Source of the DNA: JBDTVS01 sp040007095
GTDB taxonomy: Bacteria; Acidobacteriota; Vicinamibacteria; Vicinamibacterales; CAVVIG01
Reading direction: 5' to 3'
DNA length: 53,967 nt
Assembly: GCA_040007095.1 (NCBI GenBank)
Contig: JBDTVS010000183.1
Span: 1-53,967 of the forward strand
The number at the start of each line of letters is the position of its first letter. Position 1 is the first letter of the stretch. The notes under the pieces are model-generated. The model was not told the origin of the DNA. It did no database searches and saw only the letters and a list, made by a program, of their open reading frames with translations. A program made the position numbers and the translations under genes. Positions 26,084-35,095 of this stretch are shown here, piece after piece.

Positions 26084-27781
26084 TCAAAGCGACGTCAGAT
26101 AGCGGTGGATGAACGTCACCGCGACCGATCCTTCGCCCACCGCTGAGGCCACGCGCTTGACCGATTCATGACGGACGTCGCCCGCCGCAAACACGCCGGG
26201 GACACTGGCCTCGAGCAGGAACGGCGACCGTTCGAGCGGCCAGGCCTTCAAGTCCCGGGCGGGATCGAGATCCGGGCCGGTCACGATGAAGCCGTGCGAG
26301 TCTCGCACCACCTGATCGCCGAGCCAGTCGGTCTGCGGCGCCGCGCCGATGAAGACGAACAGGAAGCTGCTGTCCACCTCTGTCAGACCGCCGGTCTCGA
26401 GACTCTTGAGGGTCAACCCCTCGAGGCGATCGTGGCCTCGACAGCCGACGACCTCGGTTCGGGTCAGCACCTCGATGCACTGCCCCTCGCCGGTACATTC
26501 CCGAATGCGTTTCACGAGGTATTGGGACATTCGATCGCCGAGCTCGCCGCCGCGCACGACCATGACGACCTTGCTGGCGTAGTCGGCGAGATGCATCGCC
26601 GCCTGTCCGGCGGAATTGCCGGCGCCCACGATGTAGACCACCTGATCGCGGCAGTTCAGCGCTTCGGTGCTGGCGGCGCCGTAGTAGATGCCGCGCCCTT
26701 CGAAGTCCACAGCGCACTTGGCCGGCAGCCGCTGCCACGCCAGGCCCATGGTCAACACCAGCGCTTTGCAGGAAATCTCGCGCGCCACGACGCCCGAGCG
26801 TTCGCTGCTGGCCTCGCCAATCTGGAGGTGCTTGAACGGACCGTCAATTCTGAGACTCTTGACGTCGATCGGGTTGAGCACTTCGACGTCGAAGCGATGC
26901 GCCTGTCGCAACGCGTCGCGCGCCAGATCGTTTCCCGACACGCCATCTGGAAATCCGAGATAGTTCTCGATCCGGCTCGAGGTTCCGGCCTGGCCGCCCG
27001 GCGCCTCGCGATCGAGCAACACCGTCGTCAGGCCCTCCGAAGCAGCGTAGACGGCGGCCGCGAGACCGGCCGGACCGGCGCCGACGATCGCGACATCGTA
27101 GGTCGTCTGAGTCGCCTCGGTCTTGAGCCCCGACCGCCGTGCGACATCGTCGACGGCGGGATTGGTCAGGCGCGTCCCGTCGGGCATGATCACGAGCGGC
27201 AGAGCGTCGGCACTTGCCGCCAGTTCGCGCGCGTCCCTGCCATGCTCGTCGGATGATTCGAGATCGAAGAATTCGTACGGGAGATGATTCCGCGCGAGAA
27301 ACTCCTTGAGTGTGTGCACCGACGGCATCCAGCGGCTGCCGACGATGCGGATGCCGCCCCAGCCGGGACGGTATTCGGCGCGCCAGTCCTCGAGCAGTTC
27401 GTCGACGATCGGATAGAGCAGCTCCTGTGGCGGATCCCACGGCTTCTGCAGGTAGTAGTCGACCTGCGAGGTGTTGATGGCGGCGATCGCGGCGTCGGTG
27501 TCCGCATAGGCGGTGAGGAGCGCGCGCTTGGCAGACGGAGCCAGTACCCTCGCTTCCGCCAGGAACTGCACGCCTTCGAGGTGCGGCATGCGTTGATCGG
27601 AGAGGATCATCGCGACCGGCTGCGCACTGTCGCGTTCGTGCTGCAGCACGGCGAGCCCTTCGGCACCGCTCTGGGAGCGAACCACCCGGAATTCCCGGCC
27701 ATACTTGGCAACCAGATCTCGTCCGATCGCGCGCAGCACCTGCGGATCGTCATCGACAGCGAGGATGAGAGGTTTGATCAT
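26084..27781 (-). CDS. receiver domain fused to thioredoxin-reductase-like FAD oxidoreductase
   Basis: The protein has 565 residues. Residues 4-125 form a response-regulator receiver with Asp10-12, phospho-acceptor Asp62 (ILSDQRMP) and Lys113. About 145-215 is a glutaredoxin-like segment (RNHLPYEFFDLESSDEHG). From about 225 it is a TrxR-type flavoprotein with VAIVGAGPAGLAA (FAD), VYIVGAGNSAGQAA (NADPH) and VFAAGDVR near the end. The redox CxxC normally found before the second dinucleotide site is replaced by GAAS, so it cannot act as a classical thioredoxin reductase. The domain order suggests redox output controlled by phosphorylation from the adjacent cNMP-kinase. No strong ribosome site precedes ATG 27781. 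Confidence 0.85.
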   Translation of the reverse strand: MIKPLILAVDDDPQVLRAIGRDLVAKYGREFRVVRSQSGAEGLAVLQHERDSAQPVAMILSDQRMPHLEGVQFLAEARVLAPSAKRALLTAYADTDAAIAAINTSQVDYYLQKPWDPPQELLYPIVDELLEDWRAEYRPGWGGIRIVGSRWMPSVHTLKEFLARNHLPYEFFDLESSDEHGRDARELAASADALPLVIMPDGTRLTNPAVDDVARRSGLKTEATQTTYDVAIVGAGPAGLAAAVYAASEGLTTVLLDREAPGGQAGTSSRIENYLGFPDGVSGNDLARDALRQAHRFDVEVLNPIDVKSLRIDGPFKHLQIGEASSERSGVVAREISCKALVLTMGLAWQRLPAKCAVDFEGRGIYYGAASTEALNCRDQVVYIVGAGNSAGQAAMHLADYASKVVMVVRGGELGDRMSQYLVKRIRECTGEGQCIEVLTRTEVVGCRGHDRLEGLTLKSLETGGLTEVDSSFLFVFIGAAPQTDWLGDQVVRDSHGFIVTGPDLDPARDLKAWPLERSPFLLEASVPGVFAAGDVRHESVKRVASAVGEGSVAVTFIHRYLTSL

Positions 27782-27894
27782 GGGGTCGTCGTCGATGATA
27801 GCCGCGAACCCCGGTCACGGAAAACACGAACCCACCCGATGCGGTCCCGACCAAAGATTCCGTGGCGCAGCGCAGCATCGGTCACGGCCGGCTC

Positions 27895-29238
27895 TCAATT
27901 GACCCACGGATGCAGATACATGCCGATTCCGCCGAGCACGTGGAGGGTCAGCACAGCGAAGCAGAACGCCGCGCCCCTCGTCGAGACCAGGCCCCGCCAG
28001 CGGGATTCGACGCCTGCCAGCGTCTGCTCGATCAGGATCAAGGCGGACACCACGAACAGAATGAACAGCGCGATGTGTGCGCTCCAGGTGAAGTTGCCGG
28101 CGGCGAATAGGGGCGCTTCCGCGAAGAGATACATGTACAGCAGGCCGAACGCGAATTGCAGCCAGGCCAATTGGAAGCGAGGGTCCTGCCGAATCCGCGA
28201 GAAGTACGCCACCGCCACTGACGCGGGAAACACTATCGACAGCAGGAACTTACCGAAGAGCCACGCGGCCACATGAGAATCGGGTCCAAACACCCGCTGG
28301 AGGAACGTCATGACAAGAAAAGGCGCGATGCGAATGCCGGAGCTCTGACCGGCATCCAGACCCTGCACGGTCAGGTAGGTGGACAGGTAGATCCAGCCGA
28401 TTGCCGCGAGCACCGGCACGAAGGCCAGACCGAAGCTCAGCGCCGGTTTCAAATCGCCCGGCCACCGGCGCAGAATCGAGAGAAGGTGGCCACGGGAACG
28501 GGGAACGACGCGCAGCGACGGCATCCGTGCCAGCAGGAGAATGGCCAGGGCGGGAAGCAGCACCATCACGTAACTCGGCTTCGCCAGCGTCGACGCCGAC
28601 GCCAGCAGCGCCATGAGAAGCAGATTCCCTCGCGACTGACCCGGCGCCGGTCCCGACAGGCCGCGAACGACGGAGAGGAAGGTCAATAGCGCCAGTGGCT
28701 GCAGCACCACCAGCGTCTGCGAGACCGTGAGATTGGGAGCGATGTAGCCGAGATAGTAGTTGCCCCGGCCCCAGGTCGCGAACGAAATAGCGGACGCGGA
28801 CAGCAGCCCGAGCGAGACGAGGATGGCGAGCAGCGCATCGTTGGCGGTGTTGCGGTCCTGGAGCGATTGCCGCACCAGGCGCCAGACGATCAACGCCGAC
28901 CACACGCGCGCGGCAAGGACGACGAGGAAGTGCGCCTGGAGCCAGGACACTGGTAAGAGGCGATGCACCGCGATGGTGAGCACGTGATACAGAAAGTGGC
29001 CTGGATAGAGCACGTGCGTTTTCGCAATTCGACTCGCGAACCCGACGTGCAGATACCCGTTCGGTTCGCGGAACTCCACCAGCCGCAGTAGCGGCTCGGC
29101 AAAGAGCGCCGTCGAAAGCGTGACGACCACGGCGGTCTGCAGGAGCGTCGGCAGGAGCGTCGGTAGGAGCGTCGGCAGGAGCGTCGGCAGGAACTCTGTG
29201 CGGCGGCGGGCGCCCTGGACGTTCGGGTCATCGCGCAT
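27895..29238 (-). CDS. polytopic membrane protein of unknown function
   Basis: The protein has 447 residues with about ten predicted membrane segments. The periplasmic loop after the first helix contains REPNGYLHVGF and HVLYPGHFLYHVL, reminiscent of GT-C glycosyltransferase or DUF2029-type proteins, but I see no decisive motif. The ATG at 29238 overlaps the DUF4082 gene by 11 bp, so it is cotranslated with it. Residues near the N-terminus are four PTLL repeats encoded by a 12-bp tandem repeat (29141-29188) that can change copy number in frame. Confidence 0.6.
   Translation of the reverse strand: MRDDPNVQGARRRTEFLPTLLPTLLPTLLPTLLQTAVVVTLSTALFAEPLLRLVEFREPNGYLHVGFASRIAKTHVLYPGHFLYHVLTIAVHRLLPVSWLQAHFLVVLAARVWSALIVWRLVRQSLQDRNTANDALLAILVSLGLLSASAISFATWGRGNYYLGYIAPNLTVSQTLVVLQPLALLTFLSVVRGLSGPAPGQSRGNLLLMALLASASTLAKPSYVMVLLPALAILLLARMPSLRVVPRSRGHLLSILRRWPGDLKPALSFGLAFVPVLAAIGWIYLSTYLTVQGLDAGQSSGIRIAPFLVMTFLQRVFGPDSHVAAWLFGKFLLSIVFPASVAVAYFSRIRQDPRFQLAWLQFAFGLLYMYLFAEAPLFAAGNFTWSAHIALFILFVVSALILIEQTLAGVESRWRGLVSTRGAAFCFAVLTLHVLGGIGMYLHPWVN
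29141..29193 (-). repeat. 12-bp tandem repeat, four copies, in frame
   Basis: The unit AGGAGCGTCGGC (plus strand) occurs at 29141, 29153, 29165 and 29177, with one T/C change in copy 2 and a partial fifth copy. It encodes PTLL repeats in the cytoplasmic N-terminus just before the first membrane helix. Length changes would keep the frame. Confidence 0.85.
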
Positions 29239-29902
29239 CGCTGGGCGAGGCCTCCACGAATACCACATCGATCCAGAATGTCCGGTCGCCGGCATCGCTG
29301 GTGGGGAACCCCGTCCCCCCGTCATGGTAGAAATTCAACGGCTGTTTGCTGGCTGGTGGTATCTGGAACACACTCGAGAACCAGATGGGAACACCCGCCT
29401 TACGGAAGGACGCGCCCGTCGCGATGTTTCCGCCTGACGGCGAAAAGTACGACGCCATCAACAGCGAGTCGGCAGCCACCTGCACCGGTGCGGACAGCTG
29501 GGCCTCCTGCCACCCGAAGCCACCCGGGAACCGTGCCACTCCGAGCAACGTCCCGTCGGCGCTCCACAAATGACCAACCAGAGGTCCGGCTTCGCCGCCG
29601 AATCTGTAGGCACGGATCCCTATGACGCTGCCCGCAGCGGTTGGTCGGAAGACGACTCCCAGTTCGACCGGTGCGCCAGGCTCGATTGACGAGATCAGCG
29701 GCGTCGAGCCCGGGTACACCAGGGTCTGTTGGAGCGGCAAACTCAGCTGGGGACTCTCGAATCGCGGCACGACACTCCCGATTAGCACCGCGATCGCCGC
29801 CCCCGTGAGCAGCACCAGCGTCTGCAAGGCGGCTCCTCCGCCCGCAAGCCAACGCCCGACGCGCGAACCACGAGGCAGCATGGAAACGTCTGGATGGTAC
29901 AT
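29228..29902 (-). CDS. membrane-anchored DUF4082 protein
   Basis: The protein has 224 residues. One N-terminal membrane segment (LQTLVLLTGAAIAVLIGSVV, about 26-45) is followed by a DUF4082 domain: ELGVVFRPTAAGSVIGIRAYR, GHLWSADGTLLGVARF, ASYFSPSGGN and FWIDVVF. DUF4082 is a beta-sandwich usually appended to secreted carbohydrate-active or surface proteins; here it stands alone on an anchor. It overlaps the following membrane-protein gene by 11 bp. An in-frame ATG at 29881 is an alternative start. Confidence 0.75.
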   Translation of the reverse strand: MYHPDVSMLPRGSRVGRWLAGGGAALQTLVLLTGAAIAVLIGSVVPRFESPQLSLPLQQTLVYPGSTPLISSIEPGAPVELGVVFRPTAAGSVIGIRAYRFGGEAGPLVGHLWSADGTLLGVARFPGGFGWQEAQLSAPVQVAADSLLMASYFSPSGGNIATGASFRKAGVPIWFSSVFQIPPASKQPLNFYHDGGTGFPTSDAGDRTFWIDVVFVEASPSDAR

Positions 29903-29991
29903 CGTACCGGCGCCGCTGATGGCTGCGACGCACGAGTGCTGTCATGCGCGCGGTTGGAGCTCACGCCGGCCGACGGTCCGTCCCATCCGGG

Positions 29992-29997
29992 TATAAT
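29992..29997 (+). promoter_or_regulatory. candidate -10 box of the porin operon
   Basis: A perfect TATAAT lies in GC-rich DNA. No good -35 is visible 16-18 nt upstream. The box overlaps the ATG at 29996, so if it is a real -10 the porin must start further downstream, at 30029 for example. Confidence 0.3.
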
Positions 29998-31183
29998 GCC
30001 GAAAACACGCATGAGACCGCTTCGGCCGATGGCGATGCACTTCCGCGCCACAGACACAGTCCTCGGAGGTGCCTTGGCGGTGATGCTCTGGGCCATGCCA
30101 GCCGTGCTCAACGCCGGACAGTCGGCGCCGTCGCCGCCCGATCGGGCTTCGCAGGAGCACGCACCGCCGCCGCAGCCCGGCGTCGAATATCCGGCCGTCC
30201 ACTTCTCAGGGTTCGCGGACATCGATCTCTCCGCACAGAGCAAGGCCGAGGGACCCCGGGGATTCAGCGAAGGACAGTTTGCGTTGCACGTCGCAGCGGC
30301 TCTTTCTCCGCGAGTGAACGTCTTCGCTGAGCTGTCGCTCACGCCTCGAGCTGACGCCGGCACGGGCACCCCGTCGGCCCCCGGGTTCAACCCCGAAGTG
30401 GAGCGCTTGCTGATCCGGTTCGATCGGGGGGACCAGTTGAAGATCTCCTTCGGGCGCTACCACACCCCGATCAACTACTGGAACACGGCATACCATCACG
30501 GTTCGTGGCTTGAGACGACCATCACCCGGCCCGAGATGGTGCAGTTCGGCTCGCGGTTTCTGCCCGTCCACTTCGTCGGCGCGCTGATCGAGGGCGGAGT
30601 TCCGGCGCACGGCGCCAACTTCAGCTACCAGCTCGGCATCGGCAACGGCCGCGGCAACGTGCTCAGCCGGGCGGGGGACGCCGGCGACAACAACGCCCGC
30701 CCCGCATGGCTGGCCACGGCATGGTCGCGACCCGATCGGTTCTACGGTCTCCAGTATGGCGCCTCTTTCTATGTGGACCGGATCTCGACTCCAGGCCGCC
30801 CAGAATTCGACGAACAGATCGCGGCCGCCCACCTGGTCTCGGATCGTGAGACCCCCGAGGTGATCGCCGAGGTGACCCGCGTCCGGCACCAACAAGTGGG
30901 AGGCGGTCCCGCAACCGCGAGTCTGGGGTACTACGTGCAGCTCGCATACCGCCTTCCGGATCCGGCACGGCTGTGGAAACCGTATTTCCGATTCGAGCAT
31001 ATCGGCATAGCCGAGGACGATCAGGTCTTCGCCGGGATTCCCGAGCTCGACGGGACCACGGTCGGCGTGCGTTACGACGTCAGCACATACGCGGCCTTGA
31101 AGGTGGAGGCGCGATCGCGACGACGAGGCAGCAGCCGGGAGACGGGAAACGGCGGCTTTTTCCAGGTCTGTTTCACGTTCTGA
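29996..31183 (+). CDS. outer-membrane porin-like protein
   Basis: The protein is about 395 residues. A signal peptide (VLGGALAVMLWAMPAVLNAG) is followed by AVHFSGFADIDLS, alternating-hydrophobicity strands and a C-terminal aromatic residue (FFQVCFTF), as in beta-barrel outer-membrane proteins. KISFGRYHTPINYWN and TRPEMVQFGSRFLPVHFVGA resemble anion- or phosphate-selective porin-like families. The exact start is open: ATG at 29996, 30011 or 30029 are in frame and none has a clear ribosome site. The next genes encode a PstS-like binding protein and a sensor kinase, suggesting uptake and sensing of one solute. Confidence 0.7.
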   Translation: MPKTRMRPLRPMAMHFRATDTVLGGALAVMLWAMPAVLNAGQSAPSPPDRASQEHAPPPQPGVEYPAVHFSGFADIDLSAQSKAEGPRGFSEGQFALHVAAALSPRVNVFAELSLTPRADAGTGTPSAPGFNPEVERLLIRFDRGDQLKISFGRYHTPINYWNTAYHHGSWLETTITRPEMVQFGSRFLPVHFVGALIEGGVPAHGANFSYQLGIGNGRGNVLSRAGDAGDNNARPAWLATAWSRPDRFYGLQYGASFYVDRISTPGRPEFDEQIAAAHLVSDRETPEVIAEVTRVRHQQVGGGPATASLGYYVQLAYRLPDPARLWKPYFRFEHIGIAEDDQVFAGIPELDGTTVGVRYDVSTYAALKVEARSRRRGSSRETGNGGFFQVCFTF

Positions 31184-31272
31184 GCGCGTTCGCCCGCGCG
31201 CATCTTCCAACGGCGTACAACGAGATGACACCAAGGAGCCGAAGAACAGCGCCGACCGTTGGCGGACCGCCG

Positions 31273-31776
31273 ATGGCACTGCCCGGCCGCCGTGCGCCGT
31301 TCGTCCCGACAGGCCTGGCCATTGTCGTTGCCGCCCTGATCGCGGTTCACGTTCCGGTGGCCGGACAAACGCGGCCGCTCCAGATCGCGATCGTGGTGCA
31401 TCCCCAGACGCCGGTCGACAGTCTGACGTTTACCGAAATGCGAAAGGTGTTCAGGGGGGAGCGGCAGTACTGGACGTCGAACATGCCGATTGTGCTGCTG
31501 ATTCGCGCACCGGTCGCCATGGAACGTGAACTGATCCTGAAGCGCGTGTACGAGATGAGCGAGGCGCGGTTCAAACAGTTCTGGATCGCGAAGATCTTCC
31601 GCGACGAAGCCGCGATGGTGCCGAAGATCCTTTACTCCAACGATCAGATCGCTGATCTGGTTGCGTCCATCCCCGGCAGCATCAGCTTCGTGGACGCCGC
31701 CGCCGTGCGTGCCGGACTGAAGGTCCTGAAAATCGACGGCCGTTTGCCGGGCGAATCCGGATATCCCCTGCAGTGA
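31273..31776 (+). CDS. PstS-like periplasmic substrate-binding protein
   Basis: The protein has 167 residues. The signal peptide (VPTGLAIVVAALIAVHVPVAGQ) precedes a PBP-like_2 domain: IAIVVHPQTPVDSLTFTEMRKVFRGE, then FKQFWIAKIF and IADLVASIPGSISFVDAAAV. It is about half the size of full PstS, as in short PstS-like proteins linked to signalling genes rather than ABC transporters. No permease or ATPase gene is nearby. The kinase gene begins 13 bp after its stop, so it may deliver a ligand signal to that kinase. ATG 31225 is an alternative start. Confidence 0.75.
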   Translation: MALPGRRAPFVPTGLAIVVAALIAVHVPVAGQTRPLQIAIVVHPQTPVDSLTFTEMRKVFRGERQYWTSNMPIVLLIRAPVAMERELILKRVYEMSEARFKQFWIAKIFRDEAAMVPKILYSNDQIADLVASIPGSISFVDAAAVRAGLKVLKIDGRLPGESGYPLQ

Positions 31777-31789
31777 GGGGTGCCTGAGG

Positions 31790-33436
31790 ATGCGCACCAA
31801 GCTGTCCCTGGCGTTCCTGGCGATCCTGATCCTGTTCGGTGCCAGCCAGGGGGCAACCTTCTGGGGCAACCGCCTCCGGGCGCGAAGCATGGCCACACTG
31901 GACCGCGCGCTCAGCCGCCAGGTGATCATCGCGTCGCTGCGGCGCGAGCTCGACAATCTCCACAACGAAGTCACGCTGCTCGGGCAGATCGAGTTCCCCA
32001 AGGGCGAAGGGAAGGTCGACGATCAGGCGCGACAGCTGTTCGACGAGCGGGTCTCGAACGTTTCGAAGCAGGTGGCCGAGCTGGTGCGCCTCACCGACCC
32101 ATCCGATCGCGCCGTGGTCACGGATCTCGTGAACACCTTCGAGCAGCTCGCCCAGACCTGGAGCGCCTTCTACGGCAATCTCGGAGGGCGTCAGGATCTG
32201 GCCATGGCATCGCTGGTGCGAGCCGACCCGTTGACGCGTCACCTGCTGCTCGATCTCGAGCCACAGCTGCAGCAGGAAGTCAACCAGCTGGCGGCAAGAG
32301 CCCGCGACGACGATCAACGGATTGCCAGCTGGACGCGCTCAATCAACCTGGCGATGTTCGTGTTCTCCGGACTGCTGGCGGCCGTCGTCGCCTATTTGGT
32401 ATCGCACGGTCTCAGCGAGGGTCTGGAGGCCCTGAGGGTGGGAGCCGGCCGAATCGGGGAAGGCGATCTGGAGCACAAGATCCCGGTTCGCACCAGGGAC
32501 GAGCTCGGCCTGCTCGCGATGTCCTTCAATGCGATGACCGACAAGCTGCGATCGGCCACGGCACGCCTCACCGAGACCAACGCCCAGCTCGGGCGCCGGA
32601 ACGAGGAAGTCGAACAGCAGCGCATCGAGCTGGCGCTGGCGATGCAGCGCGCCGAAGATGCGCAGGAGCAGGCCGAAGAGGCCAACCGCGCCAAGAGTCG
32701 CTTCCTCGCGAACATGAGTCACGAGCTGAGGACGCCGATGAACGCGATCATCGGCTATACCGACCTCCTGCTCGACGAAGACCCGAAGATGACGATCGAG
32801 CAAGCCCGCCCCGACTTGAACAAGATGGCGGCGGCGGGGCGTCATCTCCTGGCGCTCATCAACGACGTGCTGGACCTGTCGAAGATCGAGGCGGGCAAGA
32901 TGACGATCTTCATGGAGACATTCGACGGACCCGAGCTCGTGCGCGAGGTGGCAGCCACCGCAAGCCCATTGGCGGCTGAGAACGGGAACACCCTGAAGGT
33001 GCGGCTCGGCGACGGCTTCGGGATGATTCGCGCCGACCAGACCAAGGTGCGCCAGGTGCTGCTCAACCTGCTGAGCAACGCCTGCAAGTTCACCCAGCAC
33101 GGGACGGTCACGCTCGACGCCGACGTGAACCGCCTCGACAAGCTGGATTGGATCGTCTTCCGGGTCTGCGATACCGGGATCGGGATGACGCCTGATCAAA
33201 TGGCGCATCTGTTCGAGCATTTCAGGCAGGCCGACGCATCAACCACGCGAAAGTACGGCGGCACCGGCCTGGGGCTGGCAATCAGCCGGACGTTCTGCAG
33301 AATGATGGGAGGCGACATCGCCGTCGTCACCGAGCTGGGAAGAGGCACGACCTTCCGCGTCGAGTTGCCGGCGCGCGGCGTGGACACGCTCCCGTCTGCC
33401 ATCCTCAAGGCTGGCGAACCGAACAATCTTCCATGA
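31790..33436 (+). CDS. HAMP-domain sensor histidine kinase
   Basis: The protein has 548 residues. Two membrane segments (about 5-25 and 185-205) flank a helical periplasmic sensor domain (LRRELDNLHNEVTLLGQ). A HAMP domain follows (LSEGLEALRVGAGRIGEGDLEHKIPV), then a coiled coil, the phospho-acceptor motif NMSHELRTPMNAIIGY and the ATPase motifs LLNLLSNACKFT, VCDTGIGM and GGTGLGLAIS. AGTGAGGGG lies ahead of ATG 31790. The ATGA overlap with the next gene (33433-33436) ties it to the receiver-phosphatase. Confidence 0.9.
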   Translation: MRTKLSLAFLAILILFGASQGATFWGNRLRARSMATLDRALSRQVIIASLRRELDNLHNEVTLLGQIEFPKGEGKVDDQARQLFDERVSNVSKQVAELVRLTDPSDRAVVTDLVNTFEQLAQTWSAFYGNLGGRQDLAMASLVRADPLTRHLLLDLEPQLQQEVNQLAARARDDDQRIASWTRSINLAMFVFSGLLAAVVAYLVSHGLSEGLEALRVGAGRIGEGDLEHKIPVRTRDELGLLAMSFNAMTDKLRSATARLTETNAQLGRRNEEVEQQRIELALAMQRAEDAQEQAEEANRAKSRFLANMSHELRTPMNAIIGYTDLLLDEDPKMTIEQARPDLNKMAAAGRHLLALINDVLDLSKIEAGKMTIFMETFDGPELVREVAATASPLAAENGNTLKVRLGDGFGMIRADQTKVRQVLLNLLSNACKFTQHGTVTLDADVNRLDKLDWIVFRVCDTGIGMTPDQMAHLFEHFRQADASTTRKYGGTGLGLAISRTFCRMMGGDIAVVTELGRGTTFRVELPARGVDTLPSAILKAGEPNNLP

Positions 33437-35046
33437 TCCAAGAGATCCTCGCTCCCATCTCCGAATTGCTCCGTGATGTCCGTGAGCTCGAGCTGGATCT
33501 CACGCAGCGCGGCCAGGACCACCTGCTCGTCGATACTCGTCGCGTGCTGTTTGCGACCACACGCCTCGACGGGCTCGCCAGGGCGATCCCCTCGGACGCT
33601 GCTGCCGGCGGCGATCCGCCCGCGCTCAATTCCGTCGTTCGCCACGATCTGCTGAACTCGCTCAATCACATCATCGGCTTCGGGGAGATTCTGCTCGAGG
33701 AGACGATCGACACGGATCTGCGGGACGTCGGCACGGCGGTCCAGAACATCGTGAACTGCGCTCGTGAGCTGAGTAAGTTGATCGAGGCCCCGGCCGGCCG
33801 CAGCTCAGCCGCCGCGCCGACGCTCTCGTCGATGCAGGCGGAGCCTTTCTGGCGCCCGCCGCAGCAGGTGCATCCGGCGGCGAAGGCCGCACACCCCATC
33901 CTCGTTGTCGATGACGAGGCCTTGAATCGTGAGCTGTTGTCGGCGCTGCTTCGACGCAATGGACTGGAGGTGATCGAAGCCGAGGACGGCTTGGGCGCGC
34001 TGGCGGTCCTCGAGCGTGAGCCGATCGACCTGGTGCTGCTCGACGTGATGATGCCGAAGCTCGATGGCTACGGCGTGCTGCAGAGGATGAACGAGAATCC
34101 ATCCCTTCAGAACGTTCCGGTGCTGGTGATCTCAGGGCTCAGCGAGATCGAGAGCGTCGTCCGCTGCATCGAGAACGGCGCGGCAGATTACCTGACCAAG
34201 CCGTTCAACCACGTGCTGCTGTGGGCGCGGATTGGCGCGTGCCTGGAGAAGAAGGCACTGCGCGATCAGGAGCAGCAGACGCTTCGCGCCCTGAAAGAAA
34301 GCCAGGCGAGACTCGCGGCCGAGTTGGCGGAGGCGGCCGGGTACGTGCGATCGCTCCTGCCGAATCCGACCGCCGGCGCCGTTGCCATCGACTGGCGCTT
34401 CCTGCCCTCGACGCACCTGGGCGGTGACGCGCTCGGGTATCACTGGATCGACCCGCAACACCTGGCGCTCTACGTGATCGACGTGTGCGGGCACGGCGTC
34501 GGCGCCGCGCTGCTGGCCGTGTCCGTCACACACGTCTTGCGGACCCAGGCGCTGCACGCCACCGATTTTCTGGACCCTGCGTCGGTTCTGGAGAACCTGA
34601 ACTCGGCGTTCCCCATGGACCTGCACCATGGGCAGTACTTCACGATGTGGTACGGCGTCTACGACGCCTCCTCCAGGCGGATTCGGTACGCCGCCGGCGG
34701 GCATCCACCGGCGATCCTGATCCCGGGTGACGGCGGCCCGACCTCGACCATCGCCAGATTGGGCCGGCCGGGTCTCATCATCGGCGGAATGCCGGGCATT
34801 ACCTTCGAGAGCGCCGAGACGAGTCTCCCCCCCGGGGCCAGGCTATTCGTCTTCAGCGACGGTGCCTACGAAATCACGCGGCCGGACGGGACGATGCTGT
34901 GGTTCGACGAGTTCCAGAAGATGATCGCGCACATCGCCAGCCACCACGAGCGGACGCTCGACGCGCTGGTGGCGGAGCTCCGTGCGCAGCGGGGCGGCGA
35001 TCAGTTCGAGGACGACGTGTCGGTGATGGAGATTCGCTTCAGCTGA
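33433..35046 (+). CDS. receiver and PP2C (SpoIIE-type) phosphatase with kinase-like N-terminus
   Basis: The protein has 537 residues. The N-terminus has a dimerisation-type helix with VVRHDLLNSLNHIIGFGEILLE, like a histidine-kinase H-box but with no ATPase domain. Residues 155-275 are a receiver (ILVVDDEALNRELL, phospho-acceptor in VLLDVMMPKLDG, LTKPF). The C-terminal half is a SpoIIE/RsbU phosphatase (LGGDALGYHWID, IDVCGHGVGAALLA, YAAGGHPPAIL, FVFSDGAYEI, DDVSVMEI). Such proteins usually dephosphorylate an anti-sigma antagonist; none is encoded nearby. It is coupled to the kinase gene by a 4-bp overlap. Confidence 0.88.
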   Translation: MIQEILAPISELLRDVRELELDLTQRGQDHLLVDTRRVLFATTRLDGLARAIPSDAAAGGDPPALNSVVRHDLLNSLNHIIGFGEILLEETIDTDLRDVGTAVQNIVNCARELSKLIEAPAGRSSAAAPTLSSMQAEPFWRPPQQVHPAAKAAHPILVVDDEALNRELLSALLRRNGLEVIEAEDGLGALAVLEREPIDLVLLDVMMPKLDGYGVLQRMNENPSLQNVPVLVISGLSEIESVVRCIENGAADYLTKPFNHVLLWARIGACLEKKALRDQEQQTLRALKESQARLAAELAEAAGYVRSLLPNPTAGAVAIDWRFLPSTHLGGDALGYHWIDPQHLALYVIDVCGHGVGAALLAVSVTHVLRTQALHATDFLDPASVLENLNSAFPMDLHHGQYFTMWYGVYDASSRRIRYAAGGHPPAILIPGDGGPTSTIARLGRPGLIIGGMPGITFESAETSLPPGARLFVFSDGAYEITRPDGTMLWFDEFQKMIAHIASHHERTLDALVAELRAQRGGDQFEDDVSVMEIRFS

Positions 35047-35095
35047 TCCCTTACGTCGCGGCCGCATCGCGGGTAGGCGCGGTCCTGACCGGTTC

